Notes: a model not told the origin generated them from the letters alone. Positions 26,037 through 37,458 are shown, counted from the stretch's first letter. The stretch: 64,000 nt of DNA from Azomonas tarimensis (GCF_042648805.1 NZ_JBHRXZ010000003.1:62001-126000), one strand, 5' to 3'. Made by a program: numbers and translations.

Positions 26037-26959
26037 GCGGGGCGTCCGGTGAAGGGGTGGGTGGCGTGCCAGTGGCGGGCGATGTCGACGCGGCGGGCGA
26101 ACCAGACACGCTGGTGGCCTTTCACGTAGTCGATGAAGCGGGCCAGCGAGGCCAGTCGCGCAGGGCGGCCGAGCAGCCGGCAGTGCATGCCGATCGAAAG
26201 CATCTTCGGCGCGCCGGCCTCGCCTTCAGCGTAGAGCACGTCGAAGGCATCCTTCAGGTAGTTGTAGAAGTCATCGCCGCTATTGAAGCCCTGCACCTGG
26301 GTGAAGCGCATGTCGTTGGTGTCCAGGGTGTAGGGGATCACCAGGTGCGGCCTGTCGGGAGTGCCTTGCGGGTCCCACCAGGGCAGGTCGTCGTCATAGG
26401 TGTCGGAGTCGTAGAGAAAGCCGCCTTCCTCGCGTACCAGCCGACGGGTGTTGGGGCTGGTGCGACCGGTGTACCAGCCGAGCGGGCGTTCGCCGATGAG
26501 CCTGGTAAGGATGCGGATCGCCTCCTGCAGATGGGCGCGTTCTTCCTCCTCGTCCATGTACTGGTAGTCGATCCAGCGCAAGCCGTGGCTGCAGATTTCG
26601 TGGCCGGCGGCGTGCATTGCCCGAATCAGCTCCGGATGACGCTCGGCGGCCATGGCCACGGCGAACACGGTCAGCGGAATGCCATGGCGCTCGAACAGCT
26701 TGAGGATTCGCCAGACCCCGGCACGGCTGCCGTACTCGTAGAGCGATTCCATGCTCATGTTGCGCACGCCCTGCAAGGGCTGGGCAGCGACCATTTCAGA
26801 TAGGAACGCCTCGGATTCCCGGTCCCCGTGCAGGATGTTGCGCTCGCCGCCTTCCTCGTAATTGAGCACGAAAGAGAGGGCGATATTGGCTTCGCCGGGC
26901 CAGTGCGGATGAGGCGGCTGGCCGGCGTAGCCGATCAGGTCACGAGGATACTGAGTCAC
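26033..26959 (-). CDS. puuE: Allantoinase PuuE (polysaccharide-deacetylase type)
   Basis: A 308-residue cofactor-independent allantoinase of the polysaccharide-deacetylase fold, converting allantoin to allantoate. The N-terminal TQYPRDLIGYAGQPPHPHWP and the internal NYEEGGERN, EICSHGLRWIDYQYM and GWYTGRTSPNTRRLV motifs are characteristic of PuuE. A frame extends far upstream, but homologues begin just before YPRDLIGYG, so the GTG at 26959 is chosen; this gives the family's length. No strong ribosome site is visible. It is the first gene of the minus-strand operon and is preceded by a TGTATACAA operator. Confidence 0.93.
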   Translation of the reverse strand: MTQYPRDLIGYAGQPPHPHWPGEANIALSFVLNYEEGGERNILHGDRESEAFLSEMVAAQPLQGVRNMSMESLYEYGSRAGVWRILKLFERHGIPLTVFAVAMAAERHPELIRAMHAAGHEICSHGLRWIDYQYMDEEEERAHLQEAIRILTRLIGERPLGWYTGRTSPNTRRLVREEGGFLYDSDTYDDDLPWWDPQGTPDRPHLVIPYTLDTNDMRFTQVQGFNSGDDFYNYLKDAFDVLYAEGEAGAPKMLSIGMHCRLLGRPARLASLARFIDYVKGHQRVWFARRVDIARHWHATHPFTGRPA

Positions 26960-26988
26960 AGGGCAATCCGAGCGTTTGAATTCATGAA

Positions 26989-26998
26989 GTGTATACAA
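26989..26998. promoter_or_regulatory. Candidate GntR operator 1 (puuE side)
   Basis: GTGTATACAA differs at one base from the palindrome TTGTATACAA found 126 bp away. It lies about 30 bp upstream of the puuE start. A TnGTATACAnA-type palindrome is typical for FadR-class GntR regulators such as the one encoded at 27622. Confidence 0.65.
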
Positions 26999-27114
26999 TA
27001 TTTCCTGACCATGTGAACAGGAAATGGTGCGTCGCTCCACGGGCAGGCCTTGAGAGGCGCCGGGTATGATCGACAAGCAGTAATTGCGCCATGCCTGGAA
27101 CGATCCGGACAAAC

Positions 27115-27124
27115 TTGTATACAA
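27115..27124. promoter_or_regulatory. Candidate GntR operator 2 (uraH side)
   Basis: TTGTATACAA is a perfect 10-bp palindrome about 60 bp upstream of uraH. With the near-copy at 26989 it brackets the divergent puuE/uraH promoter region. Confidence 0.7.
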
Positions 27125-27185
27125 CCTTGTTGCCATGCCTTTGCAGGGCTATGCTGGATGCCTTTATCCAACCGAGGAGACCCTG

Positions 27186-27539
27186 ATGGGGCGTTTGACT
27201 ACGCATGTACTGGACGCCGCCCATGGCTGTCCCGGACAGGGTGTTGCCATCGAGCTCTTTCGCGTCGAAGGCGAGCAGCTCGTTCGGCTGGGCACGGCCC
27301 GCACCAATGACGACGGGCGCTGCGACACACCCTTGCTCGAAGGTGACGCCTATCGCACGGGCATTTATCAGCTGCACTTCGGTGTAGGTGATTACTACCG
27401 TGACCGCGGCGTTGCGCTGGGCGATCCGGCCTTTCTCGATGTGGTGGTGCTACGTTTCGGCATCTCGGCTGAGCAGTCTCATTACCACGTACCGCTGCTG
27501 GTCTCCCCGTACAGCTACTCGACCTACCGGGGTAGCTAG
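27186..27539 (+). CDS. uraH: 5-hydroxyisourate hydrolase (transthyretin-like)
   Basis: A 117-residue transthyretin-related enzyme that hydrolyses 5-hydroxyisourate to OHCU. It shows the N-terminal LTTHVLDAAHGCPGQGV (His7 region), a conserved Arg and the C-terminal SPYSYSTYRGS with the YRGS tetrapeptide that marks HIU hydrolases as opposed to transthyretin. The ATG at 27186 has GAGG upstream. It is divergent from puuE and adjacent to the GntR gene. Confidence 0.95.
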   Translation: MGRLTTHVLDAAHGCPGQGVAIELFRVEGEQLVRLGTARTNDDGRCDTPLLEGDAYRTGIYQLHFGVGDYYRDRGVALGDPAFLDVVVLRFGISAEQSHYHVPLLVSPYSYSTYRGS

Positions 27540-27621
27540 TGCTCCGTTCCGGTGCCTGGCTCCAGGCAATGCCGCTTGGTGGTGCTTGCCTGGATGGCCT
27601 GATCTGCCGGTGTGGCGTTTT

Positions 27622-28335
27622 ATGAACCAGTCTGACCGCAAGAAGCGCAGCGGCGCCCAGGACGATATCGTCTATGCGCACATCTTCGATGCCATTCTCG
27701 AACAGCGGCTGGCGCCGGCGACGCGGCTGAGCGAGGAGGCGCTGGGAGAGATCTTCGGAGTCAGCCGCACGGTCATTCGACGGGCGCTTTCGCGTCTGGC
27801 CCACGAGGGGGTGGTGTCGCTGCGGCCCAATCGCGGCGCCGTGGTTGCCTGCCCCAATGCGGCAGAAGCCGTGGAGATCCTGCATGCGCGGCGGCTGGTC
27901 GAGCTGGCCATCATCCGGCTGGCCGCGCTGCGCGCCACGCATGAGGATCTGGCCGGGCTGCGAGCGCTGGTGGCGGCAGAGCGGGACTGCCTGGCACGGG
28001 GCGATCGTGGCGCCAGTATCAGGTTGTCCGGCGAGTTCCATCTGCGCCTGGCCGAAGCCGCGGGCAATGCCCCTTTGCTTGGATTCCAGCGCAGCCTGGT
28101 ATCGCAGACGTCGTTGATCATCGCCCGTTACGAGCGGGGGCCCGGTGATCACTGTGCCTGCGAGGAACACGATGCGTTGCTCGACGCGCTGGCCGCGCGT
28201 AACACCGAGCAGGCGGTGGCGCTGATGGCTCATCATCTCGACCATATCGATGCCAGGCTGCAACTCGACGCGGAGCGCTCCTCGACCGACCTGCGCAGCG
28301 TGTTTTCCCAGGTGGTTCAGGCGCGCAGCGGCTGA
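27622..28335 (+). CDS. GntR-family (FadR/FCD subgroup) regulator of purine catabolism
   Basis: A 237-residue regulator. The N-terminal winged helix (about 15-80) has TRLSEEALGEIFGVSRTVIR then RALSRLAHEGVV, and the C-terminal FCD domain (about 90-230) contains EFHLRLAEAAGN and ALMAHHLDHIDARL with the metal-binding His pattern. It stands beside uraH and the divergent puuE operon, whose control region holds two TGTATACAA sites, so it is probably the local repressor, with a ureide as effector. Neither target nor ligand is shown by the sequence itself. Confidence 0.88.
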   Translation: MNQSDRKKRSGAQDDIVYAHIFDAILEQRLAPATRLSEEALGEIFGVSRTVIRRALSRLAHEGVVSLRPNRGAVVACPNAAEAVEILHARRLVELAIIRLAALRATHEDLAGLRALVAAERDCLARGDRGASIRLSGEFHLRLAEAAGNAPLLGFQRSLVSQTSLIIARYERGPGDHCACEEHDALLDALAARNTEQAVALMAHHLDHIDARLQLDAERSSTDLRSVFSQVVQARSG

Positions 28336-28496
28336 GAGCTGCAGGGCCTGCCGGCCGTCGGCTGCGACTGCGGTCACAGTTTGTTCGTGGCAGTCTGGCG
28401 CCGCGACCGAAAAGGGCGCAAATGTGCTGATGCGACGTGACCCGGTGATGCCGAATTACATCGCAGTTACGATGAGTGCCCCATCGAGGGGACCGA

Positions 28497-29186
28497 ATGT
28501 GGAGTAGTACTTCGATGTTGAAACTTTCCCGGATGTGGGTGGCCACCGGTGCGTTGGTGATGCTTGCCGGCTGCGCGACCAACCCCTATGAAAATACTGG
28601 TGGTCAGGGTGCCAGCCGCGCTGCGACCTACGGTGGCGTGGGCGCCCTGGCCGGTGCCGCCGCCGGTGCCCTGATCAACCATGACAATCGCGGCAAGGGC
28701 GCACTGATCGGCGCCGCCGTGGCGGGCGCGGCAGGTGCCGGCTACGGCTACTATGCCGACAAGCAGGAAGCCGAATTGCGTCAGCGCATGGCCGGTACCG
28801 GTGTCGAGGTCCAGCGCCAGGGTGACGACATCACCTTGATCATGCCTGGCAACATCACCTTCGCCACCAATTCGGCGGATATTGCCAGCAACTTCTACGC
28901 GCCGCTGAACAACCTGGCCAATACCTTCCGCCAATACGATCAGAACAGCATCGAGATTGTCGGCCATACCGACAGCACCGGGGCTTATCAGTACAACCAG
29001 ACCCTTTCCCAGCGCCGGGCCCAGAGCGTGGCGAACTACCTGACTTCGCAAGGCGTCAATCCGGCTCGGGTCACCACCCGCGGCGCCGGTCCTGACCAGC
29101 CCATCGCCTCGAACAACACCGAGGCCGGTCGCTCGCAGAACCGCCGCGTGGAAATCAATCTCCGCCCGCTGCCGGGCGCCCAGTAA
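28497..29186 (+). CDS. OmpA-family lipoprotein with glycine zipper
   Basis: A 229-residue outer-membrane lipoprotein. The signal peptide ends in the lipobox MLAGC (Cys26). Residues 40-90 are a Gly/Ala-rich zipper (GVGALAGAAAGALINH, GAAVAGAAGAGYGYYADK), and residues 115-225 form an OmpA-type peptidoglycan-binding domain with IEIVGHTDSTGAYQYNQTLS, LSQRRAQSVANYL and NRRVEINLRP. The ATG at 28497 has GAGGGG five bases upstream; a second ATG at 28515 is possible. It matches the gene near pta-ackA in P. aeruginosa (PA0833, by memory). A terminator follows. Confidence 0.9.
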   Translation: MWSSTSMLKLSRMWVATGALVMLAGCATNPYENTGGQGASRAATYGGVGALAGAAAGALINHDNRGKGALIGAAVAGAAGAGYGYYADKQEAELRQRMAGTGVEVQRQGDDITLIMPGNITFATNSADIASNFYAPLNNLANTFRQYDQNSIEIVGHTDSTGAYQYNQTLSQRRAQSVANYLTSQGVNPARVTTRGAGPDQPIASNNTEAGRSQNRRVEINLRPLPGAQ

Positions 29187-29198
29187 GCGAAACCCCTG

Positions 29199-29223
29199 GC
29201 GGGGCCGCGACGGCCCCGCTTTT
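29199..29223 (+). terminator. Rho-independent terminator after the OmpA-like lipoprotein
   Basis: GCGGGGCC (29199-29206) pairs with GGCCCCGC (29212-29219) and is followed by four T. Confidence 0.88.
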
Positions 29224-29314
29224 GCGCCATCAGGGTGCAATGTTGCGGAACCTCTCCTGCCCTGACGACTCAGAAGCACGTTCATTGTGAGCCGGTAGTG
29301 GTACGGGAGGTCTG

Positions 29315-32300
29315 ATGGAAGATCGCCCCACTCTGAAGACCCGCAGGCCCTGGCTTCCCGTGCTGGTTACTCTGGCACTCCTGGCCGGCCTCGGGGGGTG
29401 GGTCGGTTGGCAGTGGTCGACGTTGGAGAACAGGGCGCTGTTCGAGCATGAGCGGCGCTTCAACTTCGAGGTCGATTACATCGAGCATAGGCTCAGGGAG
29501 CGGATGCAGGCCTATGAGATGGTCCTGCGCGGCCTTGCGGGTCTGATGACCGCAAGCGAGGAAATCAGCCCGGAGACCTGGCTGAAGGCCACCGATCAGT
29601 TGCGTTTGCAGGAAATCTACCCTGGGATCCAGGCGCTGAACCTTGCCCGCTTCGCTCCCCATGAGCAGCTCGCTCCCCTGGAGCGCCAGCTCGATACAGG
29701 CTCGACCGATGGTGGGCGGATATGGCCGCCAAGCGATCGGGAAGAGCATGTGGTGGTGCAATACACCTACCCACCGGTGTGGAGCAACCGCAAGGTCATT
29801 GGCTTTAACCTGCTCAGCGAGGGTGTGCGGCGCGAGGCGATCCTCCGGGCGCGCAATACGGGCTATCCGACGCTCTCCGGACCGCTGCGGCTTATCCAGG
29901 AAACCGACGACAGCGCCCAGGCTGCAACGCTGTTGTTCCTGCCGGTGTACGCGCCGACCATGCCACAGTCCAATCTGGCCGAGCGCCAGGCGGCCTTCAT
30001 CGGGGCGCTGTATGGCGCGTTTCGCCTGGACGACCTGATGGAAGGGGTTCTTACCGAACGCTACGACCTGTTCGACATCCAGCTGTTCGACGCCGCCGAG
30101 CCTGCGCTGCCGTTGCTGGCGGCGCAGGCACAGCGGGTGGATGCGGAGTTTCGCCAGGAGCGTCCGATCTACGTCTATGGCCGAAACTGGCGCCTGGTGG
30201 TTGCCAGTACGCCTCGCTACGAGGCAAGCATTGGCGACGACAATCGCGCCTTCAGCCTGATCGCCGGGCTGACGGCGGTATTGCTGTTTTCCCTGCTGGT
30301 GGGGGGGTACCTCTATCTGCGCGAGCGAACCCTGGCCAGCAGCCGTGCGTTGACACTGCAATTGCGCGAGCGGGAAGCCCGCTTTCGGGTGCTCATCGAG
30401 AAACTGCCGGTGGCCACGCTGCTGTGCGATGAAGGAGGGCGCATCGAGTTGGCCAATCAGAGCGCTGCGACCCTGCTCGATCAGGATGTCGAGCGGCTGC
30501 TTGGCAGTCGGGTGAGCTACTACCTGCCCGGTGTGCTGAGCACCTCCCAGCAGTTGCCGGAAGACCCGGAGATTCTGGCCTATCGCGAAGATGGCGAGCC
30601 CGTGCCGGTAACGCTGCACTCGACCCGTTTCAGCCATTTCGATCAGGCGCATTACGTGCTCAACCTGGTCGATCTGCGAGCGTTCAAGCGAGCCGAGGAG
30701 CGGTTCCGCGACATGGTCGAGGGTCTGCCCAACGCCTTCGTGCTGACCGGCCATGACGGGCGCATCGTGATGATCAATCGGCAGACCGAAATGCTGCTGG
30801 GCTATTCCCGGGAGGAACTGCTCGGTCAGCCCGTGGAAAGTTTGCTGCCGGATGAGCTGCGGGATGATCACGTCCGTATCCGCGAGGCCTATCTGCGCCA
30901 GCCCGAGGCCATTCGCATCGGCAACAACCGCGAGGTCTTCGGCCAGCACCGCGACGGCAGCCGCATTCCGCTGGAGATCGGCCTGGCACCGCTGCGCAGT
31001 GGCGAAGAGGTGCTGGTTCAGGCGGTACTCATCGATGTCAGCCATCGCAAGGCCGCGGAGCTGCGCCTGCGCGATCAGGCCGATCAGCTGGCCATTGCCA
31101 GCCGTTACAAATCCGAGTTCCTTGCCAACATGTCCCACGAGTTGCGCACGCCGCTCAACAGCATACTGCTGCTCAGCGACCAGATGCGCCAGAACGCCAC
31201 GGGCACACTGACCGACAAGCAGGTGCAGTACGCCGACATCATGCATCGCGCCGGCAACGAGCTGTTGCAATTGATCAATGATGTGCTCGACCTCTCGCGC
31301 ATTGATGCGGGGCGTCTGCCACTCGCGCCCGAATCGGTGGACATCCCCGCGCTGCTGCAGGAGCTCGAAGACCATGCCCATGCGCAGGCTGCGCAAAAGC
31401 GGCTGCGTTTCGCCACCCAGATCACCCCCGGCACGCCCCAGGCGCTGGTGACCGATCGTGCGCGGCTGCAGCAGATTCTAGGCAACCTGCTTTCCAACGC
31501 GCTGAAGTTCACCGAGCGTGGCAGCGTCGAGCTGATCGTCTGCCACTGTGAAGCGGCGGGGCAGGAGTGGCTGCAGTTTCAGGTCCATGACACCGGCATC
31601 GGTATCCCCGAAGACCAGCAGGAGCGGATTTTCCAGGCTTTTCAGCAGATCGATGGGTCGATCAGCCGGCACCATGGTGGCACCGGGCTGGGCCTGGCCA
31701 TCACCCGGCAACTGGTGGAGGTGCTGGGCGGGCATATCAGCCTGCGTAGCGCACTGGGTCAGGGGGCCTGCTTTACCGTCGAATTGCCGCTGGTGCGGCA
31801 TCTGCCAGGCGAGCCCGGGCTGGACGAGGGCAACGAATCGCTGCTGCTGCTCGAAGCCGACTCTGAGGCTGCCGAACAGGTGCTGTCGGTCGCGCATTCT
31901 CAGGGCCTGGGCGTGCTTCGCTGCCGGGACGAGGCGCAGGCCGTTGCCGCCTTGAGCGAGCGACGATTCATGGCGGTCATAGTGGATCTCGACAGTGCCT
32001 ACTTCGACGGTTGGGCGTTCTACCGGCGCCTGCGGGAAAATCCGGCCTATCACCAGGTTCCGGTGGTCCTGCTGGCAAGCGCGGCACAGAGCAAGGGCTG
32101 GCAAGACGGGGCGCTGCATTATTTGACGAAACCATTGTCCAAGCTCGATCTCCAGCGCCTTCTGGTCGATGTGTCGCGACGCGAGAGCAATTCGAGCCGC
32201 CTGTTGCTGATAGAGGCTGAACCCGAGCGGGGCAAGCGGCTTCGGGCGCGCTTCGAACGACTCGGTTACAGCGTCACCCTTGTGACCCGTAGCGATGATG

Positions 32301-32968
32301 CGCGCCTGGCGTTTGCCGCGCACGGTTACCGCGCACTGGTCATGGATTTCGACCTTCCCCAAGGGGGGGGTCAGGACTTGCTCGATGCCCTCAACCGGCT
32401 ACGACCCTTCAACAAGGAAACAAAAGTGATCGTTTACAGCCGTGAACCCCTCTCCCAGGCCGGACTGCAACGACTCCAGAACCAGGGCGCGGTAGCCATG
32501 TCCCGGAGCGACAGCGAGGATCGAATGGATGCGCTGCTCAGCCAGCAGCCCCCAGCACGTCCGGGAGCGACCCGGGACGTTTCCGAGCAGCCCCTGCTGG
32601 GCCGGCGGGTACTGGTGTTCGAGCCCGACGTGCGCAGCGTTTTCGTGTTGTCGGGCCAGCTCGATGAACTCGGCTTGCAGGCCACCGCGGCCACCACCCT
32701 CGATGAGGCGATCGAGCGCTTCGAGAGCGAGGCCTACGACCTGGTGCTCATGTCGGTGCAGGCCGACGGCGCTGCGCCTGAACTGGTTCGTCAACTGCGC
32801 AGCGAACATGGCTGCCAGGTCCCTATTCTCTGCCTGGCGGAGGAGCCGGAGCGCGATGGCAGCCTGGTGGAAGGTACCAACGATGTTATCGCCAAGCCGG
32901 TGCAGACCGATGCTCTGGAGGCAGTAGTCCAGCGTTGGCTGGGCAAAGGTGGCGAAACGAGCGTCTGA
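29315..32968 (+). CDS. Hybrid sensor histidine kinase (CHASE-PAS-PAS-HisKA-HATPase-3 REC-like)
   Basis: A 1217-residue membrane hybrid kinase. TM1 is at about 13-32, a periplasmic CHASE-type domain runs to about 305 (EIYPGIQALNLARFAPHEQL, TLSGPLRLIQETDDS), and TM2 is at about 312-332. Two PAS domains follow (about 350-460 and 465-580), then HisKA with His608 in NMSHELRTPLNS, and an ATPase domain with NLLSNALKFTE, DTGIGIPEDQ and GGTGLGLAIT. Three receiver-like domains follow: one at 841-955 (D891, K in LTKPL), one at 960-1080 (D1011 but no Lys), and one at 1095-1210 where the acceptor Asp is Ser1147 (LVLMSVQ). So only the first is likely to be phosphorylated normally. It precedes a REC-PAS-GGDEF-EAL gene on the same strand. 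Confidence 0.9.
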   Translation: MEDRPTLKTRRPWLPVLVTLALLAGLGGWVGWQWSTLENRALFEHERRFNFEVDYIEHRLRERMQAYEMVLRGLAGLMTASEEISPETWLKATDQLRLQEIYPGIQALNLARFAPHEQLAPLERQLDTGSTDGGRIWPPSDREEHVVVQYTYPPVWSNRKVIGFNLLSEGVRREAILRARNTGYPTLSGPLRLIQETDDSAQAATLLFLPVYAPTMPQSNLAERQAAFIGALYGAFRLDDLMEGVLTERYDLFDIQLFDAAEPALPLLAAQAQRVDAEFRQERPIYVYGRNWRLVVASTPRYEASIGDDNRAFSLIAGLTAVLLFSLLVGGYLYLRERTLASSRALTLQLREREARFRVLIEKLPVATLLCDEGGRIELANQSAATLLDQDVERLLGSRVSYYLPGVLSTSQQLPEDPEILAYREDGEPVPVTLHSTRFSHFDQAHYVLNLVDLRAFKRAEERFRDMVEGLPNAFVLTGHDGRIVMINRQTEMLLGYSREELLGQPVESLLPDELRDDHVRIREAYLRQPEAIRIGNNREVFGQHRDGSRIPLEIGLAPLRSGEEVLVQAVLIDVSHRKAAELRLRDQADQLAIASRYKSEFLANMSHELRTPLNSILLLSDQMRQNATGTLTDKQVQYADIMHRAGNELLQLINDVLDLSRIDAGRLPLAPESVDIPALLQELEDHAHAQAAQKRLRFATQITPGTPQALVTDRARLQQILGNLLSNALKFTERGSVELIVCHCEAAGQEWLQFQVHDTGIGIPEDQQERIFQAFQQIDGSISRHHGGTGLGLAITRQLVEVLGGHISLRSALGQGACFTVELPLVRHLPGEPGLDEGNESLLLLEADSEAAEQVLSVAHSQGLGVLRCRDEAQAVAALSERRFMAVIVDLDSAYFDGWAFYRRLRENPAYHQVPVVLLASAAQSKGWQDGALHYLTKPLSKLDLQRLLVDVSRRESNSSRLLLIEAEPERGKRLRARFERLGYSVTLVTRSDDARLAFAAHGYRALVMDFDLPQGGGQDLLDALNRLRPFNKETKVIVYSREPLSQAGLQRLQNQGAVAMSRSDSEDRMDALLSQQPPARPGATRDVSEQPLLGRRVLVFEPDVRSVFVLSGQLDELGLQATAATTLDEAIERFESEAYDLVLMSVQADGAAPELVRQLRSEHGCQVPILCLAEEPERDGSLVEGTNDVIAKPVQTDALEAVVQRWLGKGGETSV

Positions 32969-33121
32969 ACGAAATAACGGAGTGATTTTGTGTGGTATCT
33001 CTCCTTCCAGCGCCTCTGCCGCGCACTCCGAAGGGATGGGAGTGGTCTATGAAAGCATTGGCATACCGGACTAAGCCTGCAGGGCAGTGTTTCGGGAAAC
33101 GGCATAGGTGAAGGGATATAT

Positions 33122-35251
33122 ATGGCTAATGCGCAAGTGAGGACGCTGCCGCGCAGTCGGAAGCTGTTGGTCGTGGACGACCGCGAATCCAATCTCGTCG
33201 CCATGGAGGCGTTACTGGGTGACGGAGATTGGCAGGTACATACGGTCAGCTCCGGAGAGGCGGCGCTGCAGGCGCTGCTTGAGCTGGACATCGAGCTGGT
33301 GCTGCTCGACGTGCAGATGCCCGGCATGGACGGGTTCGAGGTGGCGCGTCTGATGCGGGGCAACCCGCAGACACGTTTCACCCCGATCATCTTTGTCTCG
33401 GCGAACACCCATACCCGGGATGCGGTGCTGCAGGGCTACGCCACAGGCGCAGTGGATTTCATTCTCAAGCCCTTCGATCCGCAGGTGCTCAAGCACAAGA
33501 TCAATACCTTGCTCAACCTCGAGCACAACAGGCGCAACTTGCAGTTGCTGACGCAGCAACTGGACAGTGCCCAGGCATTCAATGCCTCGGTGCTGAACAA
33601 TGCAGCCGAAGGCATCCTGGTGGTCGGCGAGGATGGCATGATCAGCTTCGCCAACCCGGCCATCGCCGACATGCTGCACTCCTCCGTCGAAGCCCTGCAG
33701 GGGACCCCGCTACTGTCGCATCTGGGGGTGCCGCGGATCTCCGCCAGATGGCGTGACACCGAGATGTATCAGGCCTGGCGTAGCGGCTCCACCTACCGTG
33801 TGCACGAAGCGCAATTGCGCATGGCCACCGGCGGCATGCTACCGGTGACACTCTCCTGCTCGCCGTTGCCGCGCCAGCAGCGCTCGATGGTGGTGATCGC
33901 CCTGGACATGTCCGATGTGCGCAACCTGCACGCGCAACTCGAGGCGCAGGCCATCACCGATTCGCTTACCGGCCTGCTCAATCGTCGCGGCTTCCATCAG
34001 GCGCTGGAGTCGGCCCTGTCGCGTGTCGATCGGAACGGCAAGCGCATGGCGATCCTCTACATCGACCTGGACGGATTCAAGCGCATCAACGACTCGCTGG
34101 GTCATGAGGCGGGTGACGCCATTCTCTGCAAGGTTGCCCGCCTGCTGGAGACCTGCATGCGCTCCTACGATGTGCTGGCGCGCATGGGCGGTGATGAATT
34201 CACCGCCCTGCTGGACTCGCTCGATCATCCGGAAGACGCCGCCCGGGTGGCGGAAAAACTGATCGAGCTCATTTCGGTGCGACATTCGGTGGATGGCACC
34301 GAGGTGACCCTGGGCGCGAGCATCGGCATCGCCTCGTTTCCCGGCTGTGGCGAGCGGGTCGAGGATCTGCTGCGTGCGGCGGACATGGCCATGTACGAGG
34401 CCAAACGTGCCGGACGTCAGCAGTACCGTTTCTTCTCCGCTGAGATGAACAGCCGGGCCCATGCCCGCCTGATCCTCGAGGAAAATCTGCGCAGCGCCAC
34501 CGATCGGGGTGACTTCCGCCTGGTCTACCAGCCTCAGGTCTATCTGGGCAACGGCGCCCTGCGAGGCTTCGAGGCCTTGTTGCGCTGGGATCGCAAGGGC
34601 GAGGAGATCATGCCGTGCGACTTCATCCCGCTGCTGGAGGAGACACGGCTGATCAACCGGGTGGGGCAGTGGGTGCTCAGCGAGGGCATTGCCACTTGCC
34701 GCGACTGGCATTCGATCTTTGGCGACGAGCTGATTTTCAGCCTCAACGTGAGTCCGGTGCAGTTCGCCAGCGAGGGATTGCTCGACAGCCTGGGCCGACT
34801 GCTCGATCTGCATGGTCTCAAGCCCGCCCAGCTTGAGCTGGAGGTGACCGAGGGCACCCTGATGCAGGACCTCAAGCACAGCTGCTCCAAGCTCGACAGC
34901 CTGCGGCGCCTGGGGGTCAAGGTGGCGATCGACGATTTCGGCACCGGCTACTCGTCGCTGGCCTACCTGCGACACTTCGAGATAGACACGCTGAAGATCG
35001 ATCGTCTGTTCATCACCAACATGCTCGACTCGCCGCGTGACGCTGCGGTGGTCAGCACCATCATCGAGCTGGGCCGCAATCTGGGGCTTGAGGTGATCGC
35101 CGAAGGCGTCGAGACCCTCGGCCAGCGCAACTGGCTGATCGAGCACGGCTGCCAGATCATGCAGGGTTTCCTGGTGTCGCCATCGCTCGATGCCGAGCAA
35201 GCCTGCGCCTTCCCCAAGCAGGTTGACTGGCAACGCCTCGGCCAGACATGA
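33122..35251 (+). CDS. REC-PAS-GGDEF-EAL response regulator
   Basis: A 709-residue cytosolic protein. The receiver (about 13-125) has the DD pair, the acceptor Asp in LLDVQMPGMDG and Lys in ILKPF. A PAS domain covers about 145-270. The GGDEF domain is complete: DLDGFKRIND with the metal Asp, GGDEF at 356-360, and an inhibitory RxxD site (RSYD, 347-350). The EAL domain has FEALLRW, NVSPVQF, VTEGTLMQ, IDDFGTGYSSL, LKIDRLF and AEGVE, so both cyclic-di-GMP synthesis and breakdown are possible. No transmembrane segment. It lies 153 bp after the hybrid kinase and probably receives phosphate from it or another kinase. Confidence 0.92.
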   Translation: MANAQVRTLPRSRKLLVVDDRESNLVAMEALLGDGDWQVHTVSSGEAALQALLELDIELVLLDVQMPGMDGFEVARLMRGNPQTRFTPIIFVSANTHTRDAVLQGYATGAVDFILKPFDPQVLKHKINTLLNLEHNRRNLQLLTQQLDSAQAFNASVLNNAAEGILVVGEDGMISFANPAIADMLHSSVEALQGTPLLSHLGVPRISARWRDTEMYQAWRSGSTYRVHEAQLRMATGGMLPVTLSCSPLPRQQRSMVVIALDMSDVRNLHAQLEAQAITDSLTGLLNRRGFHQALESALSRVDRNGKRMAILYIDLDGFKRINDSLGHEAGDAILCKVARLLETCMRSYDVLARMGGDEFTALLDSLDHPEDAARVAEKLIELISVRHSVDGTEVTLGASIGIASFPGCGERVEDLLRAADMAMYEAKRAGRQQYRFFSAEMNSRAHARLILEENLRSATDRGDFRLVYQPQVYLGNGALRGFEALLRWDRKGEEIMPCDFIPLLEETRLINRVGQWVLSEGIATCRDWHSIFGDELIFSLNVSPVQFASEGLLDSLGRLLDLHGLKPAQLELEVTEGTLMQDLKHSCSKLDSLRRLGVKVAIDDFGTGYSSLAYLRHFEIDTLKIDRLFITNMLDSPRDAAVVSTIIELGRNLGLEVIAEGVETLGQRNWLIEHGCQIMQGFLVSPSLDAEQACAFPKQVDWQRLGQT

Positions 35252-35280
35252 AAAAGGCGGACCGGGGTCCGCCTTTTCGA
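35250..35280. terminator. Bidirectional terminator between the GGDEF-EAL gene and pta
   Basis: AAAAGGCGGACC (35252-35263) pairs with GGTCCGCCTTTT (35266-35277), with A and T runs on the two sides. It serves the plus-strand GGDEF-EAL gene and the minus-strand pta gene. Confidence 0.93.
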
Positions 35281-35290
35281 GTGCCGGTGA

Positions 35291-37399
<2,109 letters not shown>

Positions 37400-37458
37400 G
37401 ATGTCTCCTGGAAATGAACCGATGAGCGAGGCCGGTCCGCCTGATGCGATGGGACGAA

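Noticed and set aside
29282..31396. A 704-codon minus-strand frame opposite the hybrid kinase
   Set aside because: Mirror of a real gene with recognisable domains; no signal of its own.
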